Shown piece after piece: positions 38,814 through 47,850 of a DNA stretch of 64,000 nucleotides. The translations under genes were made by a program, and so were the position numbers. This DNA comes from Pseudomonas sp. SORT22. GTDB lineage: Bacteria > Pseudomonadota > Gammaproteobacteria > Pseudomonadales > Pseudomonadaceae. The notes below the pieces were generated by a model that worked only from the letters and a program-made list of their open reading frames with translations, ran no database searches and was not told the DNA's origin. The stretch lies in NCBI RefSeq assembly GCF_018417635.1, contig NZ_CP071007.1, forward strand, positions 372,001-436,000, read 5' to 3'. The first letter of the stretch is position 1; every line of letters begins with the position of its first letter.

Positions 38814-39458
38814 TCAGCGCTTGTTCAAGCCCTTCGCCAACCGGTCCCCGCCCAGCTGAATCAACGCCACCAGCACCACCAGCATGACGATCACCGTCAG
38901 CATGATCTGGCTGTCGAAGCGCTGGTAGCCATAGCGGTAGGCAATGTCGCCCAGGCCTCCGGCACCGATGGCGCCGGCCATGGCCGAGGAGTTGATCATG
39001 GTCACCAGGGTGATGGTAAAGCCGCCAACGATGCCCGGCAGGGCTTCGGGCAGCAGTACATGCCAGACGATATGCCAGCGCCGGCAGCCCATGGCCTGGG
39101 CCGCTTCGATCAGGCCGTGGTCGACCTCGCGCAGGCTGACTTCGGCAATGCGCGCAAAGAACGGTGTGGCGGCAATGGTCAGCGGTACCACTGCCGCCCA
39201 GACGCCGTAGGTGGTGCCGACGATCAAGCGGGTGAAGGGAATCAAGGCCACCATCAGGATCAGGAACGGAATCGAGCGGAACAGGTTGACGAAGGCGCCG
39301 AGCACCCGGTTCAGGGCAGGCGCTTCAAAGATCCCGCCCTTGCCACTGGTGACCAGGATCACCGCCAGCGGCACGCCGGCGAGCAGGGCGATCAGCGATG
39401 AGACGCCGACCATCAGCAGGGTGTCGAGCACGCCCTGGAGAAAGCGATCAAACCACAT
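38814..39458 (-). CDS. metI: Methionine-type ABC transporter permease
   Basis: This inner-membrane permease of the MetI family has 214 residues and about five helices. The EAA loop is [29 protein letters not shown], with the family hallmark [21 protein letters not shown]. The start [10 protein letters not shown] overlaps the end of metN by 11 bases. It is the last gene of a six-gene operon that also encodes sulfur-compound oxygenases, so the real substrate may be an organosulfur compound rather than methionine. Confidence 0.9.
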   Translation of the reverse strand: MWFDRFLQGVLDTLLMVGVSSLIALLAGVPLAVILVTSGKGGIFEAPALNRVLGAFVNLFRSIPFLILMVALIPFTRLIVGTTYGVWAAVVPLTIAATPFFARIAEVSLREVDHGLIEAAQAMGCRRWHIVWHVLLPEALPGIVGGFTITLVTMINSSAMAGAIGAGGLGDIAYRYGYQRFDSQIMLTVIVMLVVLVALIQLGGDRLAKGLNKR

Positions 39459-40578
39459 AACCCAATACCTCCACTTGTGCCGCCCATTGCCGGGCGCGCT
39501 CAATCACTTGCTCGTGGCGGTGCGGCGAGTTGGCCACCGACACAACAAGTTGCCCCAACGCGCGGCCCTGGATCGGTTCGATGCCGCCTTGCAGCAAGCT
39601 GATCCGACCGCCGAGCAAGGCGAATAATGAAGACAATTCCGGCGCCTGCTTGTCTTTGCCACTCACCCGCAAGCTCAACACCAGTGCTGCCTCAGGCCCC
39701 GCCGGTTGCGGCTGCAAGCGAGCCTGCAACGCAGCTGGCAGAGCAGGCTGCAAGGGCGCGAGCAGGGTCTTGCTGACCTCATGCTGCGGATCGCCGAACA
39801 CCTGCCAGACAGCGCCTTGTTCAACGATGCGCCCACGCTCGAGCACCACCACCCGGTGGCAGATATCGCGGATCACCGCCATCTCGTGGGTGATCAACAC
39901 GATGGTCAAACCCAGGCGCTGGTTGATATCGCGCAGCAGGCCGAGGATCGACTCGGTGGTTTCCGGGTCGAGTGCCGACGTAGCCTCGTCACACAGCAGG
40001 ATCTCGGGGTCATGCACCAGCGCCCGGGCAATGCCGACGCGCTGCTTCTGCCCGCCGGACAACTGCGCCGGGTAGACGTGATGCTTCTCCTGCAGGCCGA
40101 CCAGTTCCAGCAATTGGGCAACCTTGCGCTGGCGCTCGGCCTTGGGCACGCCGGCGACCTTGAGCGGTAGCTCGACGTTCTGCCAGACGGTCTTGGCCGA
40201 CATCAGGTTGAAGTGCTGGAAGATCATGCCGATGCGCCGGCGCAGGCGCACCAGGCGGTCTTCGTCGTACTCGCCGATGTCTACCTGGTCGATCAGCACC
40301 CGGCCCTGGCTGGGTTGCTCCAGGCGGTTGATGGTGCGGATCAGCGACGACTTGCCGGCGCCGCTGCGGCCGATGATGCCGAAGATCTCACCGTGCTGGA
40401 TGTTCAGGTCGATGCCGTCCAGCGCCGGGGCCTGTTGGCCAGGGTACGTCTTGCCGAGGCCAATGAAGCGTACATGGGCGTTGCCCAGCTCCGGGTGCAA
40501 GGCCCGTTGCCGGGCCTGTTGCAGGGGCGCGAAAGTGGCCTGCTGCTCCTGCGCCACGCGGGCGCTGATGGCGCTCAT
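39448..40578 (-). CDS. metN: Methionine-type ABC transporter ATPase with NIL domain
   Basis: This ATPase of the MetN family has 376 residues. Walker [10 protein letters not shown], signature [11 protein letters not shown], Walker [13 protein letters not shown] and H-loop ITHEMAVI are present. A C-terminal NIL ligand-sensing domain follows (residues about 295-376, [27 protein letters not shown]). The N-terminus carries an unusual extension of about 30 residues rich in Ala and Gln before [12 protein letters not shown]. It begins one base after the metQ stop and overlaps metI. Confidence 0.9.
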   Translation of the reverse strand: MSAISARVAQEQQATFAPLQQARQRALHPELGNAHVRFIGLGKTYPGQQAPALDGIDLNIQHGEIFGIIGRSGAGKSSLIRTINRLEQPSQGRVLIDQVDIGEYDEDRLVRLRRRIGMIFQHFNLMSAKTVWQNVELPLKVAGVPKAERQRKVAQLLELVGLQEKHHVYPAQLSGGQKQRVGIARALVHDPEILLCDEATSALDPETTESILGLLRDINQRLGLTIVLITHEMAVIRDICHRVVVLERGRIVEQGAVWQVFGDPQHEVSKTLLAPLQPALPAALQARLQPQPAGPEAALVLSLRVSGKDKQAPELSSLFALLGGRISLLQGGIEPIQGRALGQLVVSVANSPHRHEQVIERARQWAAQVEVLGYVV

Positions 40579-40579
40579 T

Positions 40580-41383
40580 TCAGCTCTCCCAGCCGGCTTG
40601 GTAGAGCTTGCCGTGGGCCTGGTCGAGGGCAGCACGCACCACCGGCGAGTGCTGGTAGATGTCGATGAACCTGGCCAGGCGCGGGTCGTCCTTGCTCTGC
40701 GGGCGGATGACGAACTGGATCACGTATTCCTTGTGGTCGAGGCCGTCGAACAGCAGCGCCGAAGTGGCGTCGAAGGTCTTGGCCAGGCGGATGTAGGCCG
40801 GGTAGCCCTGGACCAGGTCGGCGTCGTCGTAGGCACGCACCAGTTGTACTGCTTCAACCTGGAGGATCTTCAGCTTCTTCGGATTGGCGACAATGTCTTC
40901 TTCGGTGGCCTTGTAGCCGACGCCGGCTTTGAGGGTGATCAGGCCGGCCTTGGCCAGCAACTGCAAACCGCGGCCGCTGTTGATCGGGTCGTTGGCGATG
41001 GCCACGCTGGCGCCCTCGGGCAGCTCGGCGAAGCTCTTGTACTTTTTCGAATACAGGCCGACGTTGTTGATGATCCCCGGGGCGAAGGGCACCAGGTCGA
41101 AACCGGCAGCAGCCTTGGCGTTTTCCAGGAACGGGATGTGCTGGAAGTAGTTCACGTCGATGTCGCCGGCCGCCAGGCTGACATTCGGCGCGATCCAGTC
41201 GCTGAACTCGATCAGTTCGACGTCCAGGCCCTGTTTCTTGGCCTCGCTGACGGCGGCTTCAAGCGGGATCGAGAAGGCTGCGGTGGTGCCGACTTTCAGG
41301 GCATCGGCGGCCTGGGCGGCGCCGAGCAGGCCGAGGCTCAAGGCCAGGGCTGCGACCGGGCGGGCAATAAAGGTCTTAAGCAT
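40580..41383 (-). CDS. metQ: MetQ/NlpA-family substrate-binding protein
   Basis: This MetQ-family binding protein has 267 residues with a signal peptide ending AAQA ([25 protein letters not shown]). There is no lipobox cysteine, so it is likely a soluble periplasmic protein, unlike classical MetQ. The core [59 protein letters not shown] shows the family pattern. It overlaps the upstream NtaA-like gene by eight bases. Confidence 0.9.
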   Translation of the reverse strand: MLKTFIARPVAALALSLGLLGAAQAADALKVGTTAAFSIPLEAAVSEAKKQGLDVELIEFSDWIAPNVSLAAGDIDVNYFQHIPFLENAKAAAGFDLVPFAPGIINNVGLYSKKYKSFAELPEGASVAIANDPINSGRGLQLLAKAGLITLKAGVGYKATEEDIVANPKKLKILQVEAVQLVRAYDDADLVQGYPAYIRLAKTFDATSALLFDGLDHKEYVIQFVIRPQSKDDPRLARFIDIYQHSPVVRAALDQAHGKLYQAGWES

Positions 41384-42767
41384 GCTGTAGCGCTCCCGTC
41401 GGGGTCGTGGTGGTGTGGCGATAGCTGGCGCCAGGATGGTCTGCCGGCAGGTGAGGCTGGTCGCTGGCGAAGAGTTTTTCGCGCAGGCTGCCCTGTTCGT
41501 AGGCGGTCTTGTACGAGCCGCGGCGTTGCAACTCGGGGATGACCAGGTCGATGAAGTCGACATAGCTTTCCGGGGTGACCGTGCGCGCCAGGTTGAAACC
41601 GTCGAGGCCGGTTTCGGCGATCCAGCTTTCCAGCGCGTCGGCGACCTGGGTCGGCGAGCCGATCAGGGTGATGTAGCGCCCGCCCAGAGCGTGCTGTTCG
41701 AGCAGCTTGCGCCGGGTCCAGTCGTTGTTCTGCAGGTTCCTGGTGGCAGACTGGATGGCATTGCTTTTCACGTACTGGATCGGCTCGTCCAGTTCGTACT
41801 CGGAAAAATCGATAGCGGTGGAACTGGCAAAGTGCGCAACACCGGCCTCGGGGCTGGCATAGCGCAGGTACTCGGCGTGCTTGGCCCTGGCCTGTTCTTC
41901 GGTGCGGGCGACGATCACCGTCAGGCCCATGAACACCTTGATGGCTTGCGGGTCGCGCCCGGCTGCGACGGCGGCAGCGCGGACCTTGTCAACCTGGGCG
42001 CGGGTGGCGGCCTTGTTCTGGCCGCTGATGAACACGCATTCGGCATGGTTGCCGGCAAAGCCCAGGCCACGCTCGGAGCTGCCAGCCTGGAACAGCACCG
42101 GCGTACGCTGCGGCGACGGCTCGCAGAGGTGATAGCCCTCGACCCGGTAGAACTCGCCTTGATGCTTGACCTTGTGCACCTTGTCCGGCTGGGCGTAGAT
42201 CCGCTGCTGCTGATCATTGAGCACCGCGCCGTCTTCCCAGCTGCCTTCCCAGAGCTTGTACAGCACCTGCAGGTACTCGTCGGCCTGGTCATAGCGGCGG
42301 TCGTGCTCGGGTTGCTGGTCCAGGCCCATGGCCTTGGCAGCGCTGTCGAGGTAGCCGGTGACGATGTTCCAGCCGACCCGGCCACGGCTCAGGTGGTCGA
42401 GGGTGGAAAGGCGTCGGGCAAACAGGTACGGCGGCTCGTAGGTGAGGTTGGCGGTCAGGCCGAAACCCAGGTTGCGGGTGACCGCGGCCATGGCCGAGAC
42501 CAGCAGCAGCGGGTCGTTGACCGGTAGCTGGATCGACTCTTTGAGCGGTACATCGACCGACTGCTGGTAGACGTCGTAGACACCGACGATATCGGCGATG
42601 AACAGCCCGTCGAACAGCCCGCGCTCGAGCAACTGGGCAAGCTCGGTCCAGTATTCGAGGGTTTTGTACTGGCTCGAGTTGTCCCGCGGGTGGGTCCACA
42701 GGCCGTGGTTGATATGGCCAACGCAGTTCATGTTGAAGGCGTTGAGCAGGATCTTTTTCTTGGCCAT
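41376..42767 (-). CDS. NtaA/SnaA/DszA-family FMN-dependent monooxygenase
   Basis: This 463-residue bacterial-luciferase-fold monooxygenase belongs to the two-component NtaA/SnaA/DszA group. Signature blocks are LNAFNMNCVGHINHGLWTHP, LFDGLFIADIVG, RRLSTLDHLSRGRVGWNIVTGYLDSAAKAMG and PVLFQAGSSERGLGFAGNHAECVFISG. It would need reduced FMN from a flavin reductase; none lies in its operon. The genes around it encode SfnB-like flavoproteins and a MetQNI importer, so an oxidised organosulfur substrate such as a sulfone or sulfoxide is plausible but not shown. Confidence 0.88.
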   Translation of the reverse strand: MAKKKILLNAFNMNCVGHINHGLWTHPRDNSSQYKTLEYWTELAQLLERGLFDGLFIADIVGVYDVYQQSVDVPLKESIQLPVNDPLLLVSAMAAVTRNLGFGLTANLTYEPPYLFARRLSTLDHLSRGRVGWNIVTGYLDSAAKAMGLDQQPEHDRRYDQADEYLQVLYKLWEGSWEDGAVLNDQQQRIYAQPDKVHKVKHQGEFYRVEGYHLCEPSPQRTPVLFQAGSSERGLGFAGNHAECVFISGQNKAATRAQVDKVRAAAVAAGRDPQAIKVFMGLTVIVARTEEQARAKHAEYLRYASPEAGVAHFASSTAIDFSEYELDEPIQYVKSNAIQSATRNLQNNDWTRRKLLEQHALGGRYITLIGSPTQVADALESWIAETGLDGFNLARTVTPESYVDFIDLVIPELQRRGSYKTAYEQGSLREKLFASDQPHLPADHPGASYRHTTTTPTGALQHA

Positions 42768-43972
42768 CAGATGGTGCCCCGCAACGGTGGGTTTTCATCG
42801 TTGAGGTAGTAGTTGCCGATGGCGTGGTACTTCCAGCGCACCGGGTCGTGCAGGGTGTGCACCCGGGCGTTGCGCCAGTGCCGGTCGAGGCCATGCTCGG
42901 CCAGGGTGGCCTGGCTGCCCGACAGCTCGAACAGAGTGGTGCCGGCGGCGAGGGAAATCTCGGTGCTGATCGCCCGCGCTTCGGCCACGGCGATGGAGGC
43001 GGCGGCGACGGTTGCGGCATTGGGCTCGGCCTGGGCGCGGTCGAGGTATTCGCCGGCGCGTTCGAGCAGCGCTTCAGTGGCGTGCAAACGGATCGCCAGG
43101 TGGCCGAAGGATTTCAGCGTCAGTGGATCTTCGCTGGCCTTATCGACCCCGGAGTCGACCCATGGCCGGCTGCGGGTGCGCACGAAGTGCAGGGCATCTT
43201 CGTAGGCGGCGCGGGCGATGCCGGTGTCGATGGCGGCGTGGAGGATCTGCGCCAGCGGGCCGACCGTGGTCGGGCGCTCGAAGGCGCTCTGGAACGGCAG
43301 CACGTCTTCGGCGCCAACCTGGACGTTATCGAACAGCACCGAACCGCTGCCGGTGGTGCGCTGGCCGAAGCCGCTCCAGTCGTCGATGACCTTCAGCCCG
43401 GTACTGTCTGCCGGGACGAAGGCCAGGCGCTGGATGCCGTCCTCATCGACAACCGAGGTGGGAATGCGCTGGGCATAGAGCGCACCGGTGGCGTAGAACT
43501 TGCGCCCGTTGATGCGGTAAGCATCGCCGTCGCGGCTAAGGGCGGTGGTGCGGTCGTGGGCGGTCTTGGTGCCCAGCTCGGCCAGGGCATTGCCCAAGCG
43601 CTGGCCGGCCAGTACTTCGGCGTACAGGCGCTGCTGTTGCGCCGCGCTGCCGTTGACCCGCAGCACTTCGAGGGCATAGAAGTGGTTCTGCGGAATTTGC
43701 CCCAGCGAGGCGTCCGCCTGGGCGATGCGGGCGATGACCTTGGCCAGGGTGACGTTCGATACGCCAGCGCCACCAAAGGCCTTGGGTACGCTGATGCCCC
43801 ACAGGCCGGAGCGCGAGAACAGTTCAAGTTCAGGGTGCGGCAGGCGTCGTTCGCGGTCGCGCAGGGCGCTGTCGCGGCGCAGCTGGACGGCGACTTCCTC
43901 GGCGACTTGCAATGCCTGGGCGTCAGTGTGGATGACCGCGACGTTGGCGTGCGGTTGTGGCAAAAGGCTCAT
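42767..43972 (-). CDS. SfnB/DszC-like acyl-CoA-dehydrogenase-fold oxidoreductase 1
   Basis: This 401-residue acyl-CoA dehydrogenase-like flavoprotein resembles the SfnB sulfur-acquisition family and DszC. The N-terminal helical domain is followed by QIPQNHFYALEVLR and ELGTKTAHDRTTALSRDGDAYRINGRKFYATGA. The later FGQRTTGSGSVLFDNVQVGAEDVL is diagnostic, and HWRNARVHTLHDPVRWKYH is shared with its neighbour. The start MSLLPQPHANV is chosen; an upstream extension is rejected. Its last base is shared with the ATG of the NtaA-like gene. A reduced-flavin-dependent oxygenase activity is inferred. Confidence 0.85.
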   Translation of the reverse strand: MSLLPQPHANVAVIHTDAQALQVAEEVAVQLRRDSALRDRERRLPHPELELFSRSGLWGISVPKAFGGAGVSNVTLAKVIARIAQADASLGQIPQNHFYALEVLRVNGSAAQQQRLYAEVLAGQRLGNALAELGTKTAHDRTTALSRDGDAYRINGRKFYATGALYAQRIPTSVVDEDGIQRLAFVPADSTGLKVIDDWSGFGQRTTGSGSVLFDNVQVGAEDVLPFQSAFERPTTVGPLAQILHAAIDTGIARAAYEDALHFVRTRSRPWVDSGVDKASEDPLTLKSFGHLAIRLHATEALLERAGEYLDRAQAEPNAATVAAASIAVAEARAISTEISLAAGTTLFELSGSQATLAEHGLDRHWRNARVHTLHDPVRWKYHAIGNYYLNDENPPLRGTI

Positions 43973-43994
43973 AAACAGGGCTCCAGTGGTCTGG

Positions 43995-45236
43995 TCAAAT
44001 CCAGGAGTGCCGGGCAGGCAAGGTACCGTTGAGGTGATAGGCGCCGACGGCGTGGTATTTCCAGCGCACCGGATCGTGCAGGGTGTGCACGCGGGCATTG
44101 CGCCAGTGCCGGTCGAGGTTGAACTCGGCCAGGGTGGCGCGGCTGCCGGAGAGCTCGAAGAGCTTCTCGCTGGCCAGCAGCGAAATCTCGGTGGTCAGCA
44201 CCTTGGCTTCGGCCACGGCAATCGAAGCGCGAGCGGCCGCAGCGGCATCGACCGGCGCGGCGCTGACTTCGTCGAGCACCCGCGCAGCCTTGGAAAGCAG
44301 CGCCTGGGCGGCATGCAGCTCAAGCTGCAGGCGGCCGACGTCGGCGATTACATAGAGATCATCGCTGGCACGATCGACCTTGGCGTCGATCCATGGCCGG
44401 GCTTTGTCGCGAACGAAGGCGATGGTGTCGGCAATCGCCGCTTCGGCGATACCGGCATCGATGGCCGCCTGGATCAGCTGCGAAGCCGCGCCCTGGATGT
44501 TTGCTACTTCGCTCTGTTTCCAGGTGTCGATCACCAGCTCCGCATCGACCTGCACCTTGTCCAGCAGCACGGTGCCGCTGGCGGTGGTGCGCTGGCCGAA
44601 ACCCGACCAGTCATCGACGATGCGCAGGCCCGGGGTGCCGCGGCGGACAAAGGCCATGACCTGACGGCCGTCATCGTTCAACGCCTTGACCGCGACCCAA
44701 TGGGCAAACAGGGCGCCGGTGGAATAGAACTTCTGGCCGCTGAGCACATAGTGATCGCCCTCGCGGGTGATCCGTGCCTTGAGGTCCAGGGTGTGTTTGG
44801 TGCCGCGTTCCGGCCCGGCATTGCCGATGCGCCAGCCATCGAGCACCGAGGTGAACAGCAGCTCTTTCTGCCGCTGCGTGGCGGTGCCTTTGAGCAGTTG
44901 CAGGATGCCGAACTGGTTTTGCGGGATCTGCCCCAGCGCCGGGTCGGCGGCGCTGATGATGCGAAAGACTTCCGCGATGGTGACAAACGACACCTGCGCG
45001 CCGCCAAAGGCGCGCGGGATGCTGATGCTGCCCAGGCCGCTGCGGGTGAACTGCTCGATTTCTGCCCAGGGCAGCTTGCGCTGCTGGTCGCGCTTGGCCG
45101 CCTGGGTGCGTGCTGCTTCGGCCAGCTCGTGGGCTGCCTGCAGGGCTTGTTCGTCGTTGCTCAGCACCTTGGCCGGCAGCAACAGCGGGGCGCTGTCCAG
45201 ATCGCTGTGGACTGTGGTTTCTGCCAGATTGGACAT
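43995..45236 (-). CDS. SfnB/DszC-like acyl-CoA-dehydrogenase-fold oxidoreductase 2
   Basis: This 413-residue flavoprotein is paralogous to the gene just downstream. Shared features are LGQIPQNQFGILQLLKG, GQKFYSTGALFAHWV, DDWSGFGQRTTASGTVLLDKVQVDAELV and HWRNARVHTLHDPVRWKYH near the C-terminus. It is the first gene of the six-gene minus-strand operon, separated from the next by 22 bases. An AT-rich element (TTCCTAAAAG on the coding strand) lies about 170 bases upstream. Two such subunits next to a luciferase-like monooxygenase suggest sequential oxidation steps. Confidence 0.85.
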   Translation of the reverse strand: MSNLAETTVHSDLDSAPLLLPAKVLSNDEQALQAAHELAEAARTQAAKRDQQRKLPWAEIEQFTRSGLGSISIPRAFGGAQVSFVTIAEVFRIISAADPALGQIPQNQFGILQLLKGTATQRQKELLFTSVLDGWRIGNAGPERGTKHTLDLKARITREGDHYVLSGQKFYSTGALFAHWVAVKALNDDGRQVMAFVRRGTPGLRIVDDWSGFGQRTTASGTVLLDKVQVDAELVIDTWKQSEVANIQGAASQLIQAAIDAGIAEAAIADTIAFVRDKARPWIDAKVDRASDDLYVIADVGRLQLELHAAQALLSKAARVLDEVSAAPVDAAAAARASIAVAEAKVLTTEISLLASEKLFELSGSRATLAEFNLDRHWRNARVHTLHDPVRWKYHAVGAYHLNGTLPARHSWI

Positions 45237-45407
45237 CAGTACCGCTCCTTGGCTGCACTCAATGCCCTGGCGTTACGCACTGGGGTGATTGTGTTCCTGA
45301 CCATACCTACCTCACGAATTGAAAACGTCGGCGCGGGTTGCGACGACAAAATTGCGCTGGTCCGGTGGTCCGGTGCATATACCCTAATAGCGTATAAAAA
45401 TTAAATA

Positions 45408-45432
45408 AACTAACTTTTAGGAATAAATATAG
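45408..45432 (-). promoter_or_regulatory. Sulfur-regulon type AT-rich element upstream of the SfnB operon
   Basis: The coding strand reads TATATTTATTCCTAAAAG then TTAGTTTATTT, resembling blocks upstream of tauA (55744-55786), the decayed gene (55974-56016) and ssuE (58516-58546). In pseudomonads such AT-rich regions precede sulfate-starvation genes under CysB; CysB control here is inferred. Confidence 0.45.
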
Positions 45433-45513
45433 AAGTACTTGGCGGTCGCTGGACGAACGCCTGCCGGAGCTGGGCAGGCGCTGGAAGAGGGGCGGGGAAA
45501 GGGCGGGGAAAAC

Positions 45514-46275
45514 TCAGTAGCCGGTGTTCTGCGTACCGAGGAACTTGCTCAGGAACTGGCGTGTGCGGTCTTCCTTGGGGTGGGCGAACAGCGCCTTGGC
45601 TTCGCCCTGTTCAACGATCACGCCCTTGTCGAAGAAGATCACCCGGTTGGCCACGTCGCGGGCAAAACTCATCTCGTGGGTGACGATGATCATGGTGCGC
45701 TTTTCTTCAGCCAGGCCACGAATGGTCGCCAGCACTTCGCCGACCAGCTCGGGGTCGAGCGCCGAGGTCGGCTCGTCGAAGAGGATCACTTCCGGCTCCA
45801 TCGCCAGGGCCCGGGCAATCGCTACCCGCTGCTGCTGACCGCCGGAGAGCTTGCGCGGGTAGGCGGCTTCCTTGCCGGCCAGGCCGACCTTGGCCAGCAG
45901 CTTCATGCCCAGGGCCACGGCTTGTTCGTGCGGAGTTTTCTTGACCACCAGCGGGCCTTCGATGACGTTCTCCAGCGCCGTACGATGGGGGAACAGGTTG
46001 AAGTTCTGAAACACGAAGCCGACTTCCTGGCGCAACTGGCGGATCAGCCCGCTTTGCTGGCCCAGCGGGCGGTTGGCGTCGATTTCTACCTTGCCGACCT
46101 TGATGCGCCCGCTGCTGGGGGTTTCCAGCAGGTTCAGGCAACGCAGGAAGGTGGTCTTGCCCGAGCCGCTGGGGCCGATGATGGCGATCACCTCGCCGGC
46201 CTCGACCTTGAGGCTGATGTCATCGAGCACGGTCTGGCCGTTGAACTGCTTGCTCAGTCGTTGTACCTCGATCAT
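45514..46275 (-). CDS. tcyN: L-cystine ABC transporter ATPase
   Basis: This 253-residue amino-acid-type ATPase has Walker [10 protein letters not shown], signature [11 protein letters not shown], Walker [13 protein letters not shown] and H-loop [15 protein letters not shown]. Together with the permease and binding protein upstream it forms a TcyJLN (YecC/YecS/FliY-like) cystine importer. Three bases separate it from the permease stop. It is the last gene of the tcy operon. Confidence 0.9.
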   Translation of the reverse strand: MIEVQRLSKQFNGQTVLDDISLKVEAGEVIAIIGPSGSGKTTFLRCLNLLETPSSGRIKVGKVEIDANRPLGQQSGLIRQLRQEVGFVFQNFNLFPHRTALENVIEGPLVVKKTPHEQAVALGMKLLAKVGLAGKEAAYPRKLSGGQQQRVAIARALAMEPEVILFDEPTSALDPELVGEVLATIRGLAEEKRTMIIVTHEMSFARDVANRVIFFDKGVIVEQGEAKALFAHPKEDRTRQFLSKFLGTQNTGY

Positions 46276-46278
46276 GCC

Positions 46279-46944
46279 TCAGGACTCCTGGTCGTGCCGG
46301 TTGACCCGCGCTTCCAGGCGGTTCTGCAGGTGCGCGAGAACGCTGGCCAGCACCCAGTAGATCAGTGCGGCGGCAAGGTACATGGTGAAGATCTCGAAGG
46401 TGCGCGCAGTAATCAGCTGCGCCTGGCGGAACAGCTCCGGCACCTGGATGGTGGCGGCCAGGGCGGTGTCCTTGACCAGCGAAATAAAGCTGTTGCCCAG
46501 TGGCGGCAAGGCGGTGCGCGCCGCTTGCGGCAGGATTGCCCGGCGCATGGCCTGGCCACGGGTCATGCCGATGCTGGCGGCAGCCTCCCACTGGCCGCGG
46601 TCGATGGAACTGATCGCGGCACGGAGAATTTCACAGGCATAGGCGGCCATGTTCAGCGAGAAGCCGATCAACGCTGCGGGCAGCGGGTCGAGCTCGATGC
46701 CCAGTTGTGGCAGGCCGTAGTAGATCATGAACAGCTGCACCAGCAGCGGCGTGCCGCGAAAGAACGACACGTAGACTCGCGCCGTCCAGCTCAGCAGCTT
46801 GATCGACGACAGGCGCATCAGCGCCAGGCCAAAGCCCAGCAACAGGCCAAAGAACATCCCGCCGAGGCTGAGAATGACCGTAAAGTACGCGCCCTTGAGC
46901 AAAAAGGGCGCGGACTCCAGCGCCAGTTGCAAAGCTGCTTCCAT
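46279..46944 (-). CDS. tcyL: L-cystine ABC transporter permease
   Basis: This inner-membrane permease of the polar amino acid family has 221 residues and about five helices. The loop AASIGMTRGQAMRRAILPQAARTALPPLGNSFI is the HisMQ-type EAA motif, preceded by FRGTPLLVQLFMIYYGLPQLG, typical of cystine and arginine permeases. Its start shares one base with the end of the binding-protein gene. Confidence 0.9.
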   Translation of the reverse strand: MEAALQLALESAPFLLKGAYFTVILSLGGMFFGLLLGFGLALMRLSSIKLLSWTARVYVSFFRGTPLLVQLFMIYYGLPQLGIELDPLPAALIGFSLNMAAYACEILRAAISSIDRGQWEAAASIGMTRGQAMRRAILPQAARTALPPLGNSFISLVKDTALAATIQVPELFRQAQLITARTFEIFTMYLAAALIYWVLASVLAHLQNRLEARVNRHDQES

Positions 46945-47744
46945 TATTGGGTGACGTCAGCGTTGAAGTACTTTTCCGAAAGCTTTTTCAGTGTGCCGTC
47001 GGCGCGTAGCTTGTCGAGAGCTTTGTTCACTGCTGCCAGCAGTTCCGGCTCGCCTTTGCGCAGGGCAATACCGGCTTCCTGGCGGGAGAAGGCGTCACCG
47101 GCGGCAGTGGTGTCCTTGGCTTTCTTGGCGTATTCCAGCGCCGCCAGACGGTCGATCAGGATGGCGTCGATCCGGCCGACGCGCAGGTCCTGGAACTTGG
47201 TCGGATCGTCTTCGTAGGTGCGCACGTCCGCGGTCGGCACGTTGGCTTTGACCCACTGTTCGTAGTTGGTGCCCAGGCCCACGCCGACTTTCTTGCCGCC
47301 CAGGTCGGCAGCGGACTTGATGTTCAGCTCGGCGGCCTTTTTCGTCAGCACCAGCGCCTGAATCCCGGAAACGGTGTAGGGCGCGGAGAAGTCATACTTC
47401 TTCTTGCGCTCATCGGAGATGGTCACCTGGTTCACCACCGCGTCCAGGCGCTTGGACTCCAGTGCCGCGAGGATGCCATCCCACTTGGTTGGCTGCAGCT
47501 TGACCTTGACCCCCAGCTCCTTGGCCAGGGCTTCGGAAAGCTCCACTTCGAAGCCGGCCAGCTTGCCGTCGGCGTCGACGAAGCTGAACGGTGGATAAGT
47601 GCCTTCAAGGCCGATGTTGATCACGCCCTTGTCTTTGATCTGCTGCAGTTGCTCACCAGCGACAGCCTGGCCGAGCAGGCTGGCGCCGAGCAGCAAGCCG
47701 AGGCCTGCGGCGACTGCCTGTTTACCGAAAGCGGAAATCTTCAT
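46944..47744 (-). CDS. tcyJ: L-cystine ABC transporter, periplasmic binding protein (FliY-like)
   Basis: This SBP_bac_3-family binding protein has 266 residues and signal peptide MKISAFGKQAVAAGLGLLLGASLLGQAVA. The mature region begins GEQLQQIKDKGVINIGLEGTYPPFSFVDADGKLAGFEVEL, spread over residues about 30-70, as in FliY/TcyJ. The start MKISAF is preferred over an upstream in-frame GLT extension of four residues. A long AT-rich dyad (47805-47838) lies upstream of its promoter region. Confidence 0.9.
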   Translation of the reverse strand: MKISAFGKQAVAAGLGLLLGASLLGQAVAGEQLQQIKDKGVINIGLEGTYPPFSFVDADGKLAGFEVELSEALAKELGVKVKLQPTKWDGILAALESKRLDAVVNQVTISDERKKKYDFSAPYTVSGIQALVLTKKAAELNIKSAADLGGKKVGVGLGTNYEQWVKANVPTADVRTYEDDPTKFQDLRVGRIDAILIDRLAALEYAKKAKDTTAAGDAFSRQEAGIALRKGEPELLAAVNKALDKLRADGTLKKLSEKYFNADVTQ

Positions 47745-47804
47745 GGTTAGCCCCAATGTTGTTGTGAGTGTGGCGCTGACTATAGGGTGACGCTTTTAGT
47801 CTTA

Positions 47805-47838
47805 AAAATAATATAAATTCATTTTCTTATATTATTTT
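47805..47838. promoter_or_regulatory. 34-bp AT-only dyad upstream of tcyJ
   Basis: Arms AAAATAATATAA / TTATATTATTTT are perfect (12 bp each) with a 10-base spacer. The dyad begins 61 bases before the tcyJ ATG and ends 13 bases from the dcyD stop. It may be an operator for the tcy promoter or a weak terminator for dcyD. Confidence 0.45.
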
Positions 47839-47850
47839 CAAATAAGTTAG

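Noticed and set aside
42767..45236. Acyl-CoA dehydrogenases of fatty-acid degradation
   Set aside because: The fold is shared, but the conserved motifs and the operon context with an NtaA-like monooxygenase point to the SfnB/DszC group.
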